From: CAZHON01 sp964534565
GTDB lineage: Bacteria; Patescibacteriota; Gracilibacteria; Peribacterales; Peribacteraceae
DNA length: 64,000 nucleotides
Direction: 5' to 3'
Assembly (NCBI GenBank): GCA_964534565.1
Contig: CAZHON010000001.1
Location: 558,001-622,000 of the forward strand
The notes under the pieces are model-generated. The model was not told the DNA's origin. It made no database searches and worked only from the letters and a program-made list of their open reading frames with translations. This document shows positions 16,729 through 26,015 of the stretch, piece by piece (positions within the stretch are counted from its first letter, which is position 1; the number at the start of each line of letters is the position of its first letter). The position numbers and the translations under genes are program-made.

Positions 16729-18855
16729 ATGCTCTGCGAGGTTCTGACAGCATCGCGCTCGAAAGCTATCGGCGAAGGACTGACGTATGAATCGGGAGAG
16801 TTGGAAGTAAAGGCAGGACAATTGGTCTTGGTTCCTCTGCGAGGACAACAAACAGAGGGAATTGTGCTGAGTACGAATGCAAAACCGTTGGAAGAAAAAG
16901 TGAGTATGAAAACGATCACACACATGGAGAGCGCCGATCCCCTTCTGACGGAAGCACAGATCAAAACAATGCAATGGATGGCGGAGTACTACCACTGCAG
17001 TGTGCGTCAGGCGGCTCAAGTATTTCTTCCTCCACTTCCTTGGAGCGGACTACTTCCGCGTCCAGAACGTTGGTACACATTCGTTGCAAACAAATCGGTA
17101 CGTGGACCGATTCAACAACGTGTCCTTGAAGTCATGGAGCATGAAAAAGAAATGGAAGAGAACCGACTCTTTGCAGAGACTGGAGCGAATCGCGCTGCGA
17201 TCAAGCGCATGGAAGAATTGGGAATCATGCGTCATGAAGATCGCCGACCTTCACGAACATCCAATGGAACATATCAACTGAAGGGAGCGCTCCCGACTCT
17301 TAGTGAAGTGCAGAAGAATGTGTATGAAAATATTCAGAAAGGATCGAAACCGAATCTCCTCTTTGGAATTACCGGCAGCGGAAAAACCGCTATCTACGCG
17401 CACTTGATCGCGGACTGCCTGAAGGAAGGAAAACAAAGCATTCTTCTCGTTCCAGAAATTCTGCTCACGCAAGAAGTCGTCACACGTTTCAAAGAATTAT
17501 TGGGAGAGGATCAGCTCGCAATCCTGCACAGTCGACTCACTGCATCGGAACGCCGAGCGCAGTGGCAGCGCATCGTTCGCGGAGAAGCAGCACTCGTCAT
17601 CGGTTCTCGCTCTGCGCTGTTTGCTCCGTGCCCCAACCTGGGACTCGTCATTATCGATGAAGAACATGAGTGGACGTACAAGAACGAACAAACTCCTCGG
17701 TACCACGCACGCGAAACCGCAACAGCTCTCTGCACATTCGCCGGAGCAACCTTGCTTCTGGGAAGTGCGACTCCGTCGCTCGAAAGTTGGCAACGCGCAC
17801 GGACGGACGAATATTCCTTGGCACGACTTCCGGAACGATACGGTGACCAATCACTGCCGAAGGTTCGCGTGATTGATTTGGCGACGGTGAAGTTCGGTTC
17901 CGAATATCCGTTCTCTCCTCCGCTCATCGACGCAATTGCAGAGCGCCTACAAAAGAAGGAGCAATCCGTCCTCTTCCTCAACCATCGTGGTATGGCGACG
18001 GGACTGATGTGTCTCGATTGTCGAAAACGCATTGTGTCGGCCGCAACGGGTTTGCCCCTGACTGTTCACAATTCAACAGGGGGACGACCGATCCTCGTCG
18101 ATCACATCACAGGCGACATCACGCCCGTTCCATCCGTTTGTCCTTCGTGTGGGTCCGTTCGCTTGCACGCCGTCGGCGCCGGAACACAGAGACTGGAATC
18201 AATTCTCGCGAATCGCTTCCCCTCTGCCCGCATTTTGCGTGCAGACAGCGACACGTTGAAAAGTCCGGACCAGATGAAAATCCTTCTTGCAAAAATGCAC
18301 GACGAACAAGCCGATATTCTACTGGGAACACAATCGGTCGTGAAAGGACTCGATCTTCCCAAGGTCACGCTCGCGGCTGTCATGCTCGCCGATGTCGGAC
18401 TCTCCCTCCCCCACTTCCGTGCGGGAGAACGCGTGTTGCAACTTCTTACGCAGCTTACAGGTCGTTCCGGTCGTGCAACGGCCGGTGAAGTGATTATTCA
18501 AACATTTCGACCCGATGCGCCGGAGGTGCGTCATGCGGCGGCTCACTCGACGGAGAAATACATGGAAGAGGAACTCAAAACACGTAAGGAACTCTCCTAT
18601 CCACCGTTCATTCCGATCGTTCGCTTACTTCTTCGCGGTCCCGGTGCTCCGGTGCGATCAAAAGAATTAACAGAAGCGCTTCGACTTGCAGCAAAGAACT
18701 CAAACATCTCTGTGTCCGTTCACACCGCACCAACACTCTTCGGAGCAGGACACGTGTGGCACATCCTTATTCGGGGAGCAGATGCCAAAAAATTATTGGA
18801 ATTGGTGGAATTGAATGATGTTGCAGTCGATATCGATCCAATGGACTGTTTGTAG
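16729..18855 (+). CDS. priA: Primosomal replication-restart helicase PriA, reduced zinc region
   Basis: A 708-residue 3'-5' DNA helicase that reloads the replisome at forks. Visible: N-terminal 3'-end-binding domain with AGQLVLVPLRG, Walker A FGITGSGKT, the DEEHEWTYKNEQTPRYHARE Walker B region, GSATPSLES, FLNHRGMATG, and motif VI region LTGRSGRATAGEV. The zinc-binding insert keeps only the first and last CxxC pairs (CLDC, CPSC). The middle two pairs, which bind the second zinc in E. coli PriA, are replaced (SAAT, LVDH region). The ATG is 6 nt after a TACGAT box, suggesting a leaderless message. It is divergent from tRNA-Pro. Confidence 0.94.
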   Translation: MLCEVLTASRSKAIGEGLTYESGELEVKAGQLVLVPLRGQQTEGIVLSTNAKPLEEKVSMKTITHMESADPLLTEAQIKTMQWMAEYYHCSVRQAAQVFLPPLPWSGLLPRPERWYTFVANKSVRGPIQQRVLEVMEHEKEMEENRLFAETGANRAAIKRMEELGIMRHEDRRPSRTSNGTYQLKGALPTLSEVQKNVYENIQKGSKPNLLFGITGSGKTAIYAHLIADCLKEGKQSILLVPEILLTQEVVTRFKELLGEDQLAILHSRLTASERRAQWQRIVRGEAALVIGSRSALFAPCPNLGLVIIDEEHEWTYKNEQTPRYHARETATALCTFAGATLLLGSATPSLESWQRARTDEYSLARLPERYGDQSLPKVRVIDLATVKFGSEYPFSPPLIDAIAERLQKKEQSVLFLNHRGMATGLMCLDCRKRIVSAATGLPLTVHNSTGGRPILVDHITGDITPVPSVCPSCGSVRLHAVGAGTQRLESILANRFPSARILRADSDTLKSPDQMKILLAKMHDEQADILLGTQSVVKGLDLPKVTLAAVMLADVGLSLPHFRAGERVLQLLTQLTGRSGRATAGEVIIQTFRPDAPEVRHAAAHSTEKYMEEELKTRKELSYPPFIPIVRLLLRGPGAPVRSKELTEALRLAAKNSNISVSVHTAPTLFGAGHVWHILIRGADAKKLLELVELNDVAVDIDPMDCL

Positions 18856-18887
18856 TAGAGTGAGGTTTGTTCTTCCCCACTTCCTCT

Positions 18888-20066
18888 ATGCGTTTCTCTT
18901 CGCTGCTGTCCTTGTTGGTCCTTGTCCCCACGACCGTTGCCGCTGCAACACTCTCCACGAGCGATGACAGTTTTTCATTCAGTCAGGCACAAGACAACTA
19001 TCGGTTCGGCCAGACCATCAGTCTGCCAAACCCGATCACAGGAGACCTGACGACTGCCGGAGCGACCATCACATTGGATGAACCGATCAGCGGCAATCTG
19101 CAGGCTGCAGGACAAACGGTGATCATCAACACAACCGTGCATGGAAACGTACGTGTTGCGGGAACGACAATCATCATTCGCGGACAGATCGACGGAAGCA
19201 TTCTTGCAATGGGAACGAGCATTATTTTGCAAGAAGGAGCACACGTGAACGGTGACATCACGGCGCTCGGTGAAAACGTTGAATTGAACGGAGTCGTCGG
19301 AGGAAGCTCCTTCATTCGCGCAAATCGCGTAACCACGAAGGGCAGCATGCAGGGAGCGGATATTCGCGCAGAACGGTTGACGATGGGAGGAACGATCAAT
19401 GGAAATGTGGTTGCAGCAGGAAACATCCAAATGCTCGACACAGCGGTCATCAACGGAGAAATGCGTTATTGGACACCGACTGGTGAACAGTCATTTGCCA
19501 AAACAGTCCGAGGCAAGCAGACATTCGACGTAACCTTAGCAAAGGAACCCATGAAAGATCGTGGTCCTGAGGCCGCTGCCGTCGGAGCTGCAATCCTTGC
19601 CGCGTTGAGCATCTTCTCCATTCTCTCCGCTGCATGTGTGTTCATTGTGTTGCTGTTGCTCTTCCCAAGAGTACTGAGTGACGCAGGGAAAGAAGCACGC
19701 AAAGCTCCATGGATGAGCATGCTCACGGGTGTGTGTTACTTCGTGGCATTGCCAGTCGCTACGATTCTGTTTGCGGTCACTCTCATCGGACTTCCGATCG
19801 CGGGTCTTTGCGCACTGCTCTTTGTCGCATCGTTGATCGTCACCAGCGCAATTGCGTCATTGGTGTTGGTGTACTGGATTGAAACGAAGTACAAAAAGTC
19901 TTGGAGCGGACTGACCGTCTGGCTCCTTGCAATTCTGTGTTTCATCGTCCTCAAACTGTTGAACCTCATTCCCGTCATCGGATGGATCGTCAGCATGGCA
20001 TTCATCTTGATTGGATTCGGAGCATTCCTTTCAACGGCTTGGACGAAGTTGAAGAAAGTTCTCTAA
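18888..20066 (+). CDS. Exported bactofilin-like beta-repeat protein with C-terminal membrane domain
   Basis: A 392-residue protein with a signal peptide (about 1-20, ending VAAAT). A right-handed beta-type repeat region follows (about 40-195), with units such as GDLTTAGATITL, GNLQAAGQTVII, GNVRVAGTTIII and GSILAMGTSIIL, as in polymer-forming bactofilin-like proteins. The C-terminal half has four or five membrane helices. This membrane-anchored layout occurs in many CPR and archaeal proteins; here the repeats would face outward. The start at 18888 begins a signal peptide and is preceded by pyrimidine-rich sequence. It overlaps the convergent methylase gene by 4 bp. Confidence 0.78.
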   Translation: MRFSSLLSLLVLVPTTVAAATLSTSDDSFSFSQAQDNYRFGQTISLPNPITGDLTTAGATITLDEPISGNLQAAGQTVIINTTVHGNVRVAGTTIIIRGQIDGSILAMGTSIILQEGAHVNGDITALGENVELNGVVGGSSFIRANRVTTKGSMQGADIRAERLTMGGTINGNVVAAGNIQMLDTAVINGEMRYWTPTGEQSFAKTVRGKQTFDVTLAKEPMKDRGPEAAAVGAAILAALSIFSILSAACVFIVLLLLFPRVLSDAGKEARKAPWMSMLTGVCYFVALPVATILFAVTLIGLPIAGLCALLFVASLIVTSAIASLVLVYWIETKYKKSWSGLTVWLLAILCFIVLKLLNLIPVIGWIVSMAFILIGFGAFLSTAWTKLKKVL

Positions 20067-20527
20067 TCCAAGAAACGGAAACGATACAGAGCCATTCCCG
20101 TTGCCACCGCAACGTTGAGTGACTCTTTGTGTCCAAGCATGGGAATACAGGTCACCGCGTCGCACAACGCAAGTTGTTCACTGGGAACTCCCGTCAGCTC
20201 ATGTCCGACGACGAGCAACACTTTGTCTGCAGCCTTCAGCTCCTGCAACGGAACGGAATCCGGAGTTAATTCCAGCGCAACGATCTGCCATCCTTCTTCC
20301 TTATGTTGCTGCATGACCTGGAGCGGATCTTCGTGATGTTCCCACGGAACCGTGTCGTCTGCGCCCAATGCCACCTTCGCAATTTCTTTGCGAGGAGGTT
20401 GCCCGGTGTATCCGGCAAGAATCAGCTTCTCGACATTCAGGGCATCGCATGTACGAAAAAACGCTCCGACATTCCAAAGGGAGCGGATGTTGTATGCCAA
20501 TAAACGGATGGCTCGGGTGTGAGACAC
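20063..20527 (-). CDS. SPOUT (SpoU-class) RNA 2'-O-methyltransferase
   Basis: A 154-residue methyltransferase. The three SpoU motifs are present: NIRSLWNVGAFFRTCDA, LLVVGHELTGVP and CIPMLGHKESLNVAVATGMA, which build the knotted SAM site. No extra N-terminal RNA-binding domain is present, so it resembles the short TrmL/TrmH-like members; the RNA target cannot be assigned. Confidence 0.9.
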   Translation of the reverse strand: MSHTRAIRLLAYNIRSLWNVGAFFRTCDALNVEKLILAGYTGQPPRKEIAKVALGADDTVPWEHHEDPLQVMQQHKEEGWQIVALELTPDSVPLQELKAADKVLLVVGHELTGVPSEQLALCDAVTCIPMLGHKESLNVAVATGMALYRFRFLD

Positions 20528-20566
20528 GCTGTCAGCATAACCGAATCCTTCGCTCTGTTCGATGCC

Positions 20567-21304
20567 TTATGATTGGGCCAATTTTATGTCGCACCCAAGT
20601 AACTTGCTCGGAACAGCCTGAATTGATCCTCCTTGTACGTTTCGTGAAATGCGAAGTTTTGCGGTTCCATTCTCGCGTCCGTACACCACTCCCTGTCCGT
20701 GTCTGAGACGAATTTCTTGCATCGAAAACCCCGGCTCAATCACGTACCGTTCATGCTCATTTAAATACATCGTGAGTGTGCCCGTTTTTCCATCGATCGT
20801 TGCCTTCTGACCATTAATCAAAAGTTCGACGGACGATGTCGCAGAAGGTGGAACTGCGACCATTGAAAGGTATTGAGGTACTTCGTTCATTTCCTTTTTT
20901 TCCAATGCCATTGCGATTTTGGAACGCAACAGATTTCCAACTCCTGCCAAAGCAGCATTCGCAATCGCCTCGTATTCTCCTCTCAATTCTTTTGCGTTGC
21001 GCCCCGCAGGCAACGCAAAGTCTGGCAGAACAACATTTCCATCCGTCATTTTTTTGACGATCGTACTCATCGCTCGAGCAACTCCCATGGGAGTTGGCAC
21101 AATTCCTAATCCCGCCTCGGGCATATCGGTGTGCTGAAAACTAACCGTTCCGTCGTCTGCAATTTTTATACCTACGATGCGCATTTCTTTTTGCAATTCA
21201 TCCTCAAATGCTGCGCGCGCATCAGGTGACAATCCTTTTAAAAATTCATAACGCATCAACGGATCGTTCCTATATCCTTCCTTCTCATTGTGTGTTTCGG
21301 ACAT
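20567..21304 (-). CDS. Hypothetical protein, 245 aa
   Basis: I do not recognise this family. The protein is soluble, with a charged helical N-terminal half and a beta-rich C-terminal half (ELLINGQKATIDGKTGTLTM and a GQGVVYGRENGTAKLRI segment). No signal peptide or membrane segment. An excellent promoter (21311-21339) has its TATAAT ending 6 nt before the ATG, so the message should be leaderless. Confidence 0.7.
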   Translation of the reverse strand: MSETHNEKEGYRNDPLMRYEFLKGLSPDARAAFEDELQKEMRIVGIKIADDGTVSFQHTDMPEAGLGIVPTPMGVARAMSTIVKKMTDGNVVLPDFALPAGRNAKELRGEYEAIANAALAGVGNLLRSKIAMALEKKEMNEVPQYLSMVAVPPSATSSVELLINGQKATIDGKTGTLTMYLNEHERYVIEPGFSMQEIRLRHGQGVVYGRENGTAKLRISRNVQGGSIQAVPSKLLGCDIKLAQS

Positions 21305-21310
21305 ATAAAT

Positions 21311-21339
21311 ATTATACCACTAAATCGTATTTATGACAA
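21311..21339 (-). promoter_or_regulatory. Strong promoter predicting a leaderless mRNA
   Basis: TTGTCA, 17 nt, TATAAT on the minus strand, with an extended -10 (TGG before TATAAT). Only 6 nt separate the -10 box from the ATG at 21304, so transcription should start at the start codon itself. Confidence 0.8.
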
Positions 21340-21354
21340 TCTTTCTGAATTCGC

Positions 21355-21897
21355 TTACACCTTCATCACTTCCTCTTCTTTCTTCTTCTTACTCTCTTCA
21401 ATTTTTTCATTTGCCGTATCCACTGCCTTCTGAAGTTGCTCGAGTAAATTCTCTTTGATGTCGCTGTCTTTCTCTTCCTTGATGGTGTCCTGTGCTGCCT
21501 GACGGTGCTGGCGCACTGCGATGCGAGCTTCTTCAGCGAGCTGGTGAATGATTTTCACCATCTGTTTGCGGCGCTCTTCGGACATCGGTGGAAGGTTGAT
21601 GCGAACGACTGTTCCATCGTTCATCGGAGTCACGCCCATGTTCGACTGGGAAATGGCCTTCTCAATCGCCTGCAACATCGACTTGTCCCACGGCTGAATC
21701 ACAATGCTGCGAGCATCCTGCACGGAAATTCCTGCGACCGCCTTCATCGTCATCGACTGACCGTACGCATCGACAGAAATATGCTCCACGAGAGCGGCGT
21801 TTGCGCGCCCTGTTTGCAGTTTGCTGTATTCCTGCTGCAAGTGCTGCAAGCCGGACTCTACCTGTGCGACAAATGATTGGATGCGTGGGTCGTTCAT
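21355..21897 (-). CDS. frr: Ribosome recycling factor
   Basis: A 180-residue protein that, with EF-G, splits ribosomes after termination. Hallmarks: YSKLQTGRANAALVEHISVDAYG near the N-terminus, DARSIVIQPWDKSML, NDGTVVRINLPPMSEERRK and a Lys/Glu-rich C-terminal helix. Length is typical. It is 76 nt downstream of pyrH but has its own promoter (21905-21933), with a -10 box 7 nt before the ATG. Confidence 0.97.
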   Translation of the reverse strand: MNDPRIQSFVAQVESGLQHLQQEYSKLQTGRANAALVEHISVDAYGQSMTMKAVAGISVQDARSIVIQPWDKSMLQAIEKAISQSNMGVTPMNDGTVVRINLPPMSEERRKQMVKIIHQLAEEARIAVRQHRQAAQDTIKEEKDSDIKENLLEQLQKAVDTANEKIEESKKKKEEEVMKV

Positions 21898-21904
21898 AGA
21901 ACCA

Positions 21905-21933
21905 AGAATACACGAAAAAAGTGGGCGTGTCAG
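21905..21933 (-). promoter_or_regulatory. frr promoter
   Basis: CTGACA, 17 nt, TATTCT on the minus strand; the -10 box ends 7 nt before the frr ATG, predicting a leaderless transcript. Confidence 0.65.
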
Positions 21934-21973
21934 TTCGAGCCCTTCACTTCGTTCTGGACAGGCTCCGCGAGAA

Positions 21974-22687
21974 CTAATCCTTTACCAGTGTTCCCACTTG
22001 TTTGCCTGCAACGGCATCATTGAGGGCGTTTGGATCGGCAAAGTTGAAGACACAGATCGGCAGGTTCTGCTCCTGGCACAAGCTGAAGGCTGTTTGGTCC
22101 ATCACGTTCAAGTGTTTCTCCAATGCGTCCTGGAAGGTGAGATTCTTGTACTGAACGGCATCCGGGAATTTGTTCGGGTCCTTGTCGTAAATTCCGTTCA
22201 CGTTCGTTGCTTTCAAAATGATTTCGCAATTGAGTTCGAGTGCGCGCAACGCCGCTGCGGAATCCGTCGTGAAGAAGGGGTTTCCCGTTCCTCCGGCGCA
22301 GATCACGACCTGACCTTTCTCCAAGTGGCGAACGGCCTTGCGACGAATGTAGGGTTCGACGATTTGTGGAACATCGATGGAAGAGAGCACGCGTGCACGA
22401 ATGCCAAATGTTTCGACGGCAGCCTGGAGTGCAACCGCGTTCATGATCGTTGCGAGCATTCCCATCGCGTCGCTCGCCGTACGTTCGATGCCGGATTCCT
22501 GCGTATCGCGGTAGCGCCAAATGTTTCCTCCGCCGACAACAATCACCATCTGGACTCCGTTTTTTGCGAGAGCGGAAATGCGTTCTGCAACGGCGTGAAG
22601 TGTGGGTTGGTGCAAACCTTGTCCCTTTCCTTCTTTACTGAGGGCTTCGCCGGAAAGCTTGAGCATGACGCGTGAATAGTTACTCAT
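21974..22687 (-). CDS. pyrH: UMP kinase
   Basis: A 237-residue amino-acid-kinase-fold enzyme phosphorylating UMP to UDP. Motifs: VMLKLSGEAL, VVGGGNIWR, ASDAMGMLATIMNAVAL, GTGNPFFTTDSAAALRA and KATNVNGIYDKDP. Its ATG overlaps the stop of the upstream DUF4870-like gene (ATGA), so the two are translationally coupled; frr follows downstream, the common frr-pyrH neighbourhood. Confidence 0.97.
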   Translation of the reverse strand: MSNYSRVMLKLSGEALSKEGKGQGLHQPTLHAVAERISALAKNGVQMVIVVGGGNIWRYRDTQESGIERTASDAMGMLATIMNAVALQAAVETFGIRARVLSSIDVPQIVEPYIRRKAVRHLEKGQVVICAGGTGNPFFTTDSAAALRALELNCEIILKATNVNGIYDKDPNKFPDAVQYKNLTFQDALEKHLNVMDQTAFSLCQEQNLPICVFNFADPNALNDAVAGKQVGTLVKD

Positions 22688-23202
22688 TGAGCAGGGGGAG
22701 AAGGAGGAACGGAAGGAGATTCAACGGGAGTGGATGCAACATCGATCACAGGAGAATGCGCAGGTGCGGAGTGAGGAGTGGAAGAAGGGGCATGGGGCTT
22801 CTTCTTCCAAAGACTCGCAATGCTTTCCCAGAGATCGTGGAAACTGTTTTTCAACGCAGGAATATCGGCTCGCGCGATGGGGCCGATGAACGGCAAATCT
22901 TTCTTCAATCCCTGTGCCGCATTGAGGAATCCGAGAACGGAAAGTCCGAGAATGACGAGAAGGAGAATATTTCCTAGCACTCCAAACATCCCGACGATCA
23001 ACGAAAGTGCAAACAGAATGAGCGCCTGCTTCGCGTGAAAGTTCACGAACGGAGATTGTCTTTTTGTGATGTAGATCACAACAGCCAAAATCCATACGTA
23101 GCTGATGGCAGCCAAGTCTTTGTTCTCATGAATATCGTCATGCGGCACAGAAGACTGGGCCGAAGACGTTCCTGACGGTTCCTGAGATGAGGGTATTTCC
23201 AT
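22684..23202 (-). CDS. DUF4870-like membrane protein
   Basis: A 172-residue protein with a polar Ser/Pro-rich N-terminus, three membrane segments (about 31-50, 60-82, 84-98) and a proline-rich C-terminal tail. The TKRQSPFVNFHAKQALILFALS segment is typical of DUF4870/TMEM-type proteins. It overlaps pyrH by 4 bp. An extended -10 (TGG-TATACT) ends 7 nt before the ATG. Function unknown. Confidence 0.75.
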   Translation of the reverse strand: MEIPSSQEPSGTSSAQSSVPHDDIHENKDLAAISYVWILAVVIYITKRQSPFVNFHAKQALILFALSLIVGMFGVLGNILLLVILGLSVLGFLNAAQGLKKDLPFIGPIARADIPALKNSFHDLWESIASLWKKKPHAPSSTPHSAPAHSPVIDVASTPVESPSVPPSPPAQ

Positions 23203-23246
23203 CCTTTCTAGTATACCAGAATAGACCCCCCTGCACCATCCTGCGC

Positions 23247-23275
23247 TTACCAGAGCTGAAAAGACGGAGTATACT
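23247..23275 (+). promoter_or_regulatory. tRNA-Arg promoter
   Basis: TTACCA, 17 nt, TATACT, with the -10 box 14 nt before the mature tRNA 5' end. The same TATACT box stands at a similar distance before both tRNA-Ser genes (27708, 34432). Confidence 0.55.
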
Positions 23276-23289
23276 TACTACACCCTATT

Positions 23290-23365
23290 GCCCTCGTAGC
23301 TCAGTTGGAAGAGCGGGAGACTTCTAAGCTCTAGGTCGCAGGTTCGATCCCTGCCGAGGGCACCA
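23290..23365 (+). tRNA. tRNA-Arg (anticodon TCT)
   Basis: A 76-nt cloverleaf with CCA encoded; acceptor GCCCTCG/CGAGGGC, anticodon loop CTTCTAA, T loop TTCGATC. Reads AGA/AGG. Confidence 0.95.
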
Positions 23366-23486
23366 GGATACAAAGACTCAAATCGATACTTCGACTTTTG
23401 AATTTTTATACTAAATAACATATAGGACAAACAGGCAATACTATGTAATTGCGACATTTTGCAAAGGCACGTAGCTTCCGCCTCCT

Positions 23487-24185
23487 ATGCAACGCTCTCT
23501 CTTCCTCACCATCGGCACGATCGCATCCATGCTTCTTTCCACTCCCGCTATTGCTGAAAGCTGCTACTGCAACCTCTACAGCAGTGACGGCGCCTGCAGC
23601 GATATGGTTTGTACAAGCAACGATTATTTCTACAACAACCGAAGCAGTTCGTCGGACTACAAGCGCTACACGAACCGTTCTTCCAACTACAACAGCAGCA
23701 ACTATTACAACAGCTACGACAACGCTGACATCAATATTTCCATCACGGACAGTCCGGATCCAGTGTCCGTAGGCGATACCATCACCTACCGCATCCGTCT
23801 GCGCAACCGCGAAGACTTTGATGTTCGCACAGACGTTCGCGCCTACCTCGATTCCAAGACGACATTCGTCTCTGCATCGGAAGACGGTGAAGACATCGAT
23901 AGTGACGAAGTGGAATGGACTCGCATCGACCTCGATGCCGATGACACAACGACCCTCACGCTGCGCGTTCGGGTTCGCTCCAACACCAGCAGCAACGGAA
24001 GCGTACGTTTGCGCGTTGAAACAGATGATGACGATGCAACCATCACCACGCAGGTGAACGGTTACAACAACGGAAACAACAGTTCCAGCGTCATCTGCAA
24101 CTACTACAACAGCTACCTTAACACGTACTACTCCGACTACTGCGACAGTCGCCACGCATCTCCTCAGCACTACTACCAATACTAA
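23487..24185 (+). CDS. Exported DUF11-type surface protein
   Basis: A 232-residue secreted protein: signal peptide (about 1-23, ending TPAIAES), a Ser/Tyr/Asn-rich stretch (about 50-77), one DUF11-like beta domain (about 78-195; SITDSPDPVSVGDTITYRIR) and a Tyr/Asn-rich tail. The domain is closely related to the third DUF11 domain of the giant protein at 58613 (both contain a D-x-PDPV motif and a D-DIDxxxV-W motif). No anchor is visible, so it may be released or bound non-covalently. It ends in a strong terminator. Confidence 0.8.
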   Translation: MQRSLFLTIGTIASMLLSTPAIAESCYCNLYSSDGACSDMVCTSNDYFYNNRSSSSDYKRYTNRSSNYNSSNYYNSYDNADINISITDSPDPVSVGDTITYRIRLRNREDFDVRTDVRAYLDSKTTFVSASEDGEDIDSDEVEWTRIDLDADDTTTLTLRVRVRSNTSSNGSVRLRVETDDDDATITTQVNGYNNGNNSSSVICNYYNSYLNTYYSDYCDSRHASPQHYYQY

Positions 24186-24200
24186 ATCCGTGAACCACTG

Positions 24201-24231
24201 CTGCGCGGGTCGTACGATCCGCGCAGTTTTT
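24201..24231 (+). terminator. Intrinsic terminator of the DUF11 gene
   Basis: Eight-bp GC-rich stem CTGCGCGG/CCGCGCAG, ten-nt loop, then five T. Confidence 0.85.
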
Positions 24232-24268
24232 GTGTACGTAGCACCAAAATTTTGATAGAATAGAGTCA

Positions 24269-25669
24269 ATGCGTTCAACAAAAATCATCTGCACACTCGG
24301 CCCTGCCTCCTCCACCCCCGAACAAGTACGTACACTTGTCCAAAATGGAATGCGCATTGCTCGCGTGAATTTGTCACACGGCACACGGGAACAACACATG
24401 ACAACCATCACGATGTTGCAGGGACTGTTGAAGGAAGGACTCTCATTTGCAATTCTTCTCGATTCAAAAGGATGTGAAATCCGTACAGGAGACCGCACAA
24501 CGCCACTCGTCATCAAAGCTGGACAGGAAGTCGTCTTCTCCCCGACTCCCCTCCCCGACGAAAAGCGCGACGTGATTTTGGTGAACTACGCTGCGTTCTC
24601 TGAGGATGTTAAAAAGACAAAAGTGATTCTGCTCGATAACGGTGAAATGAATTTCGAACCGCTCAGCATCGACGGCCAGCAGGTTGTTGCCCGCTCCCTC
24701 GATGACGGTTCCATCGGCTCCCGTCGTCACATCAACCTTCCGGGTGTCGATATTCAGTTGCCGTCCATTACGGACAAAGACTGGGACGACCTGCAAATGG
24801 CGGTCGACGTGCAGGCTGACTTCTTCGCACTCTCCTTCATTCGCCGCGGAGAAGAAGTGAAACAAGTGCGTGAATTCTTCGAGAAGCAGAAGAGCAAAGT
24901 CCGCATCATCTCCAAGATTGAAACGAAGTTGGGTGTGGAGAATATCTCCGACCTCATTGCCGTGTCCGACGGCATCATGGTCGCACGTGGAGATTTGGGT
25001 GCGGAGATTCCGTACGAACAGGTTCCCGCAGTCCAAGATCGCATCGTCCGGTTGTGTCGCTCTGCAGGAAAGCCTGTGATCGTCGCAACACAGATGCTCG
25101 AAAGCATGATCAGTCACCCGATGCCGACTCGTGCAGAAGTGACCGACGTTGCCCACGCGGCCGACAGTCGTTGCGATGCAACGATGCTCTCGGGTGAAAC
25201 GGCAATGGGAAAGTATTCCGTCGGTGCAGTCGTTGCGATGGCAAAGGTGCTTGCGGAAACCGAACGTCACTTGCCTCCTGTCGATTTGCATTCGATTGCA
25301 TGCGGAATCGATGAATACGAATCGCGCGGAGAAGCGGCCTGCTCCATGGCTCAGTCTCTTCAGGCAAAGGCAATTGTTGCGCTCACTCGTTCCGGACGCA
25401 CGGCACGCAGTATCAGCAAATTCCGCCCTGCAGTGCCCATCGTTGCCTGCACCGGTGACCCGATCGTGCAGCGACAATTGCAACTCGATTACGGAGTGGA
25501 GTCCTATTTGATTCCGTTCGACGGAGAAACCGACGAACTTGCGGAGCTCGCCGTGAAATGCGCCGTCAAAGAAGGCTTTGTGCAAAAAGGACAACGCATC
25601 ATCTTGGTGTCAGACGCACAGACGAAAACCGGAGCCATCAACACGCTCCAGGTTCGAACGATTAGTTAA
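24269..25669 (+). CDS. pyk: Pyruvate kinase
   Basis: A 466-residue enzyme making pyruvate and ATP from phosphoenolpyruvate and ADP. Motifs: TKIICTLGPASSTPEQ at the N-terminus, ARVNLSHGTREQH, the catalytic IISKIETKLGVENI segment, VARGDLGAEIPYEQVP and ATQMLESMISHPMPTRAEVTD. The C-terminal regulatory-type domain is present. An extended -10 (TGA-TAGAAT) ends 7 nt before the ATG. It overlaps the convergent ftsL-like gene by 8 bp. Confidence 0.97.
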   Translation: MRSTKIICTLGPASSTPEQVRTLVQNGMRIARVNLSHGTREQHMTTITMLQGLLKEGLSFAILLDSKGCEIRTGDRTTPLVIKAGQEVVFSPTPLPDEKRDVILVNYAAFSEDVKKTKVILLDNGEMNFEPLSIDGQQVVARSLDDGSIGSRRHINLPGVDIQLPSITDKDWDDLQMAVDVQADFFALSFIRRGEEVKQVREFFEKQKSKVRIISKIETKLGVENISDLIAVSDGIMVARGDLGAEIPYEQVPAVQDRIVRLCRSAGKPVIVATQMLESMISHPMPTRAEVTDVAHAADSRCDATMLSGETAMGKYSVGAVVAMAKVLAETERHLPPVDLHSIACGIDEYESRGEAACSMAQSLQAKAIVALTRSGRTARSISKFRPAVPIVACTGDPIVQRQLQLDYGVESYLIPFDGETDELAELAVKCAVKEGFVQKGQRIILVSDAQTKTGAINTLQVRTIS

Positions 25670-26015
25670 GCGGCTGAAATGCGACGGATTGATCGGCCTG
25701 AATGTACCCCGCGTTTCGAAGTGGGATCATTTGAGCAATGCGCGTGTCTCCTTGCAATGTTTCAATCGCCTGCTTCTGTGCGACCTGCATGTTTACAACT
25801 TCTTGCTCAAGCAACAGTGCAGAGCGCTGATGTTCCAACGAACGCAATTTGTAACCGGTTGTAGCATTCGCGTTCTCGTGGAACAGAATCATCAACGCGA
25901 GCATCAAAATGAGCGTTCCGATGGAAACGAGGAGCAGCATGGTGCTTTGCTCAACCATCTGCCCCAAGGTGGAGCGACGGAGAGAAGCCGGAACGGAGGT
26001 AGGTTGTGGGGTCAC
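25662..26015 (-). CDS. FtsL-like single-pass division protein
   Basis: A 117-residue bitopic protein: a short cytoplasmic N-terminus, one membrane helix (about 25-46) and a coiled-coil-like outer segment (about 50-90). Sequence similarity to FtsL is always weak, so the call rests on topology, size and position directly after rsmH with a 4-bp overlap, the normal ftsL place in division clusters. The next division genes (ftsI, mra/mur) do not follow; pyk is convergent instead. Confidence 0.6.
   Translation of the reverse strand: MTPQPTSVPASLRRSTLGQMVEQSTMLLLVSIGTLILMLALMILFHENANATTGYKLRSLEHQRSALLLEQEVVNMQVAQKQAIETLQGDTRIAQMIPLRNAGYIQADQSVAFQPLN

Noticed and set aside
23406..24281. Long minus-strand reading frame opposite the DUF11 protein
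   Set aside because: Low-complexity Val/Ala-rich translation that mirrors the Asn/Asp/Thr-rich codons of the real gene; no start signal.
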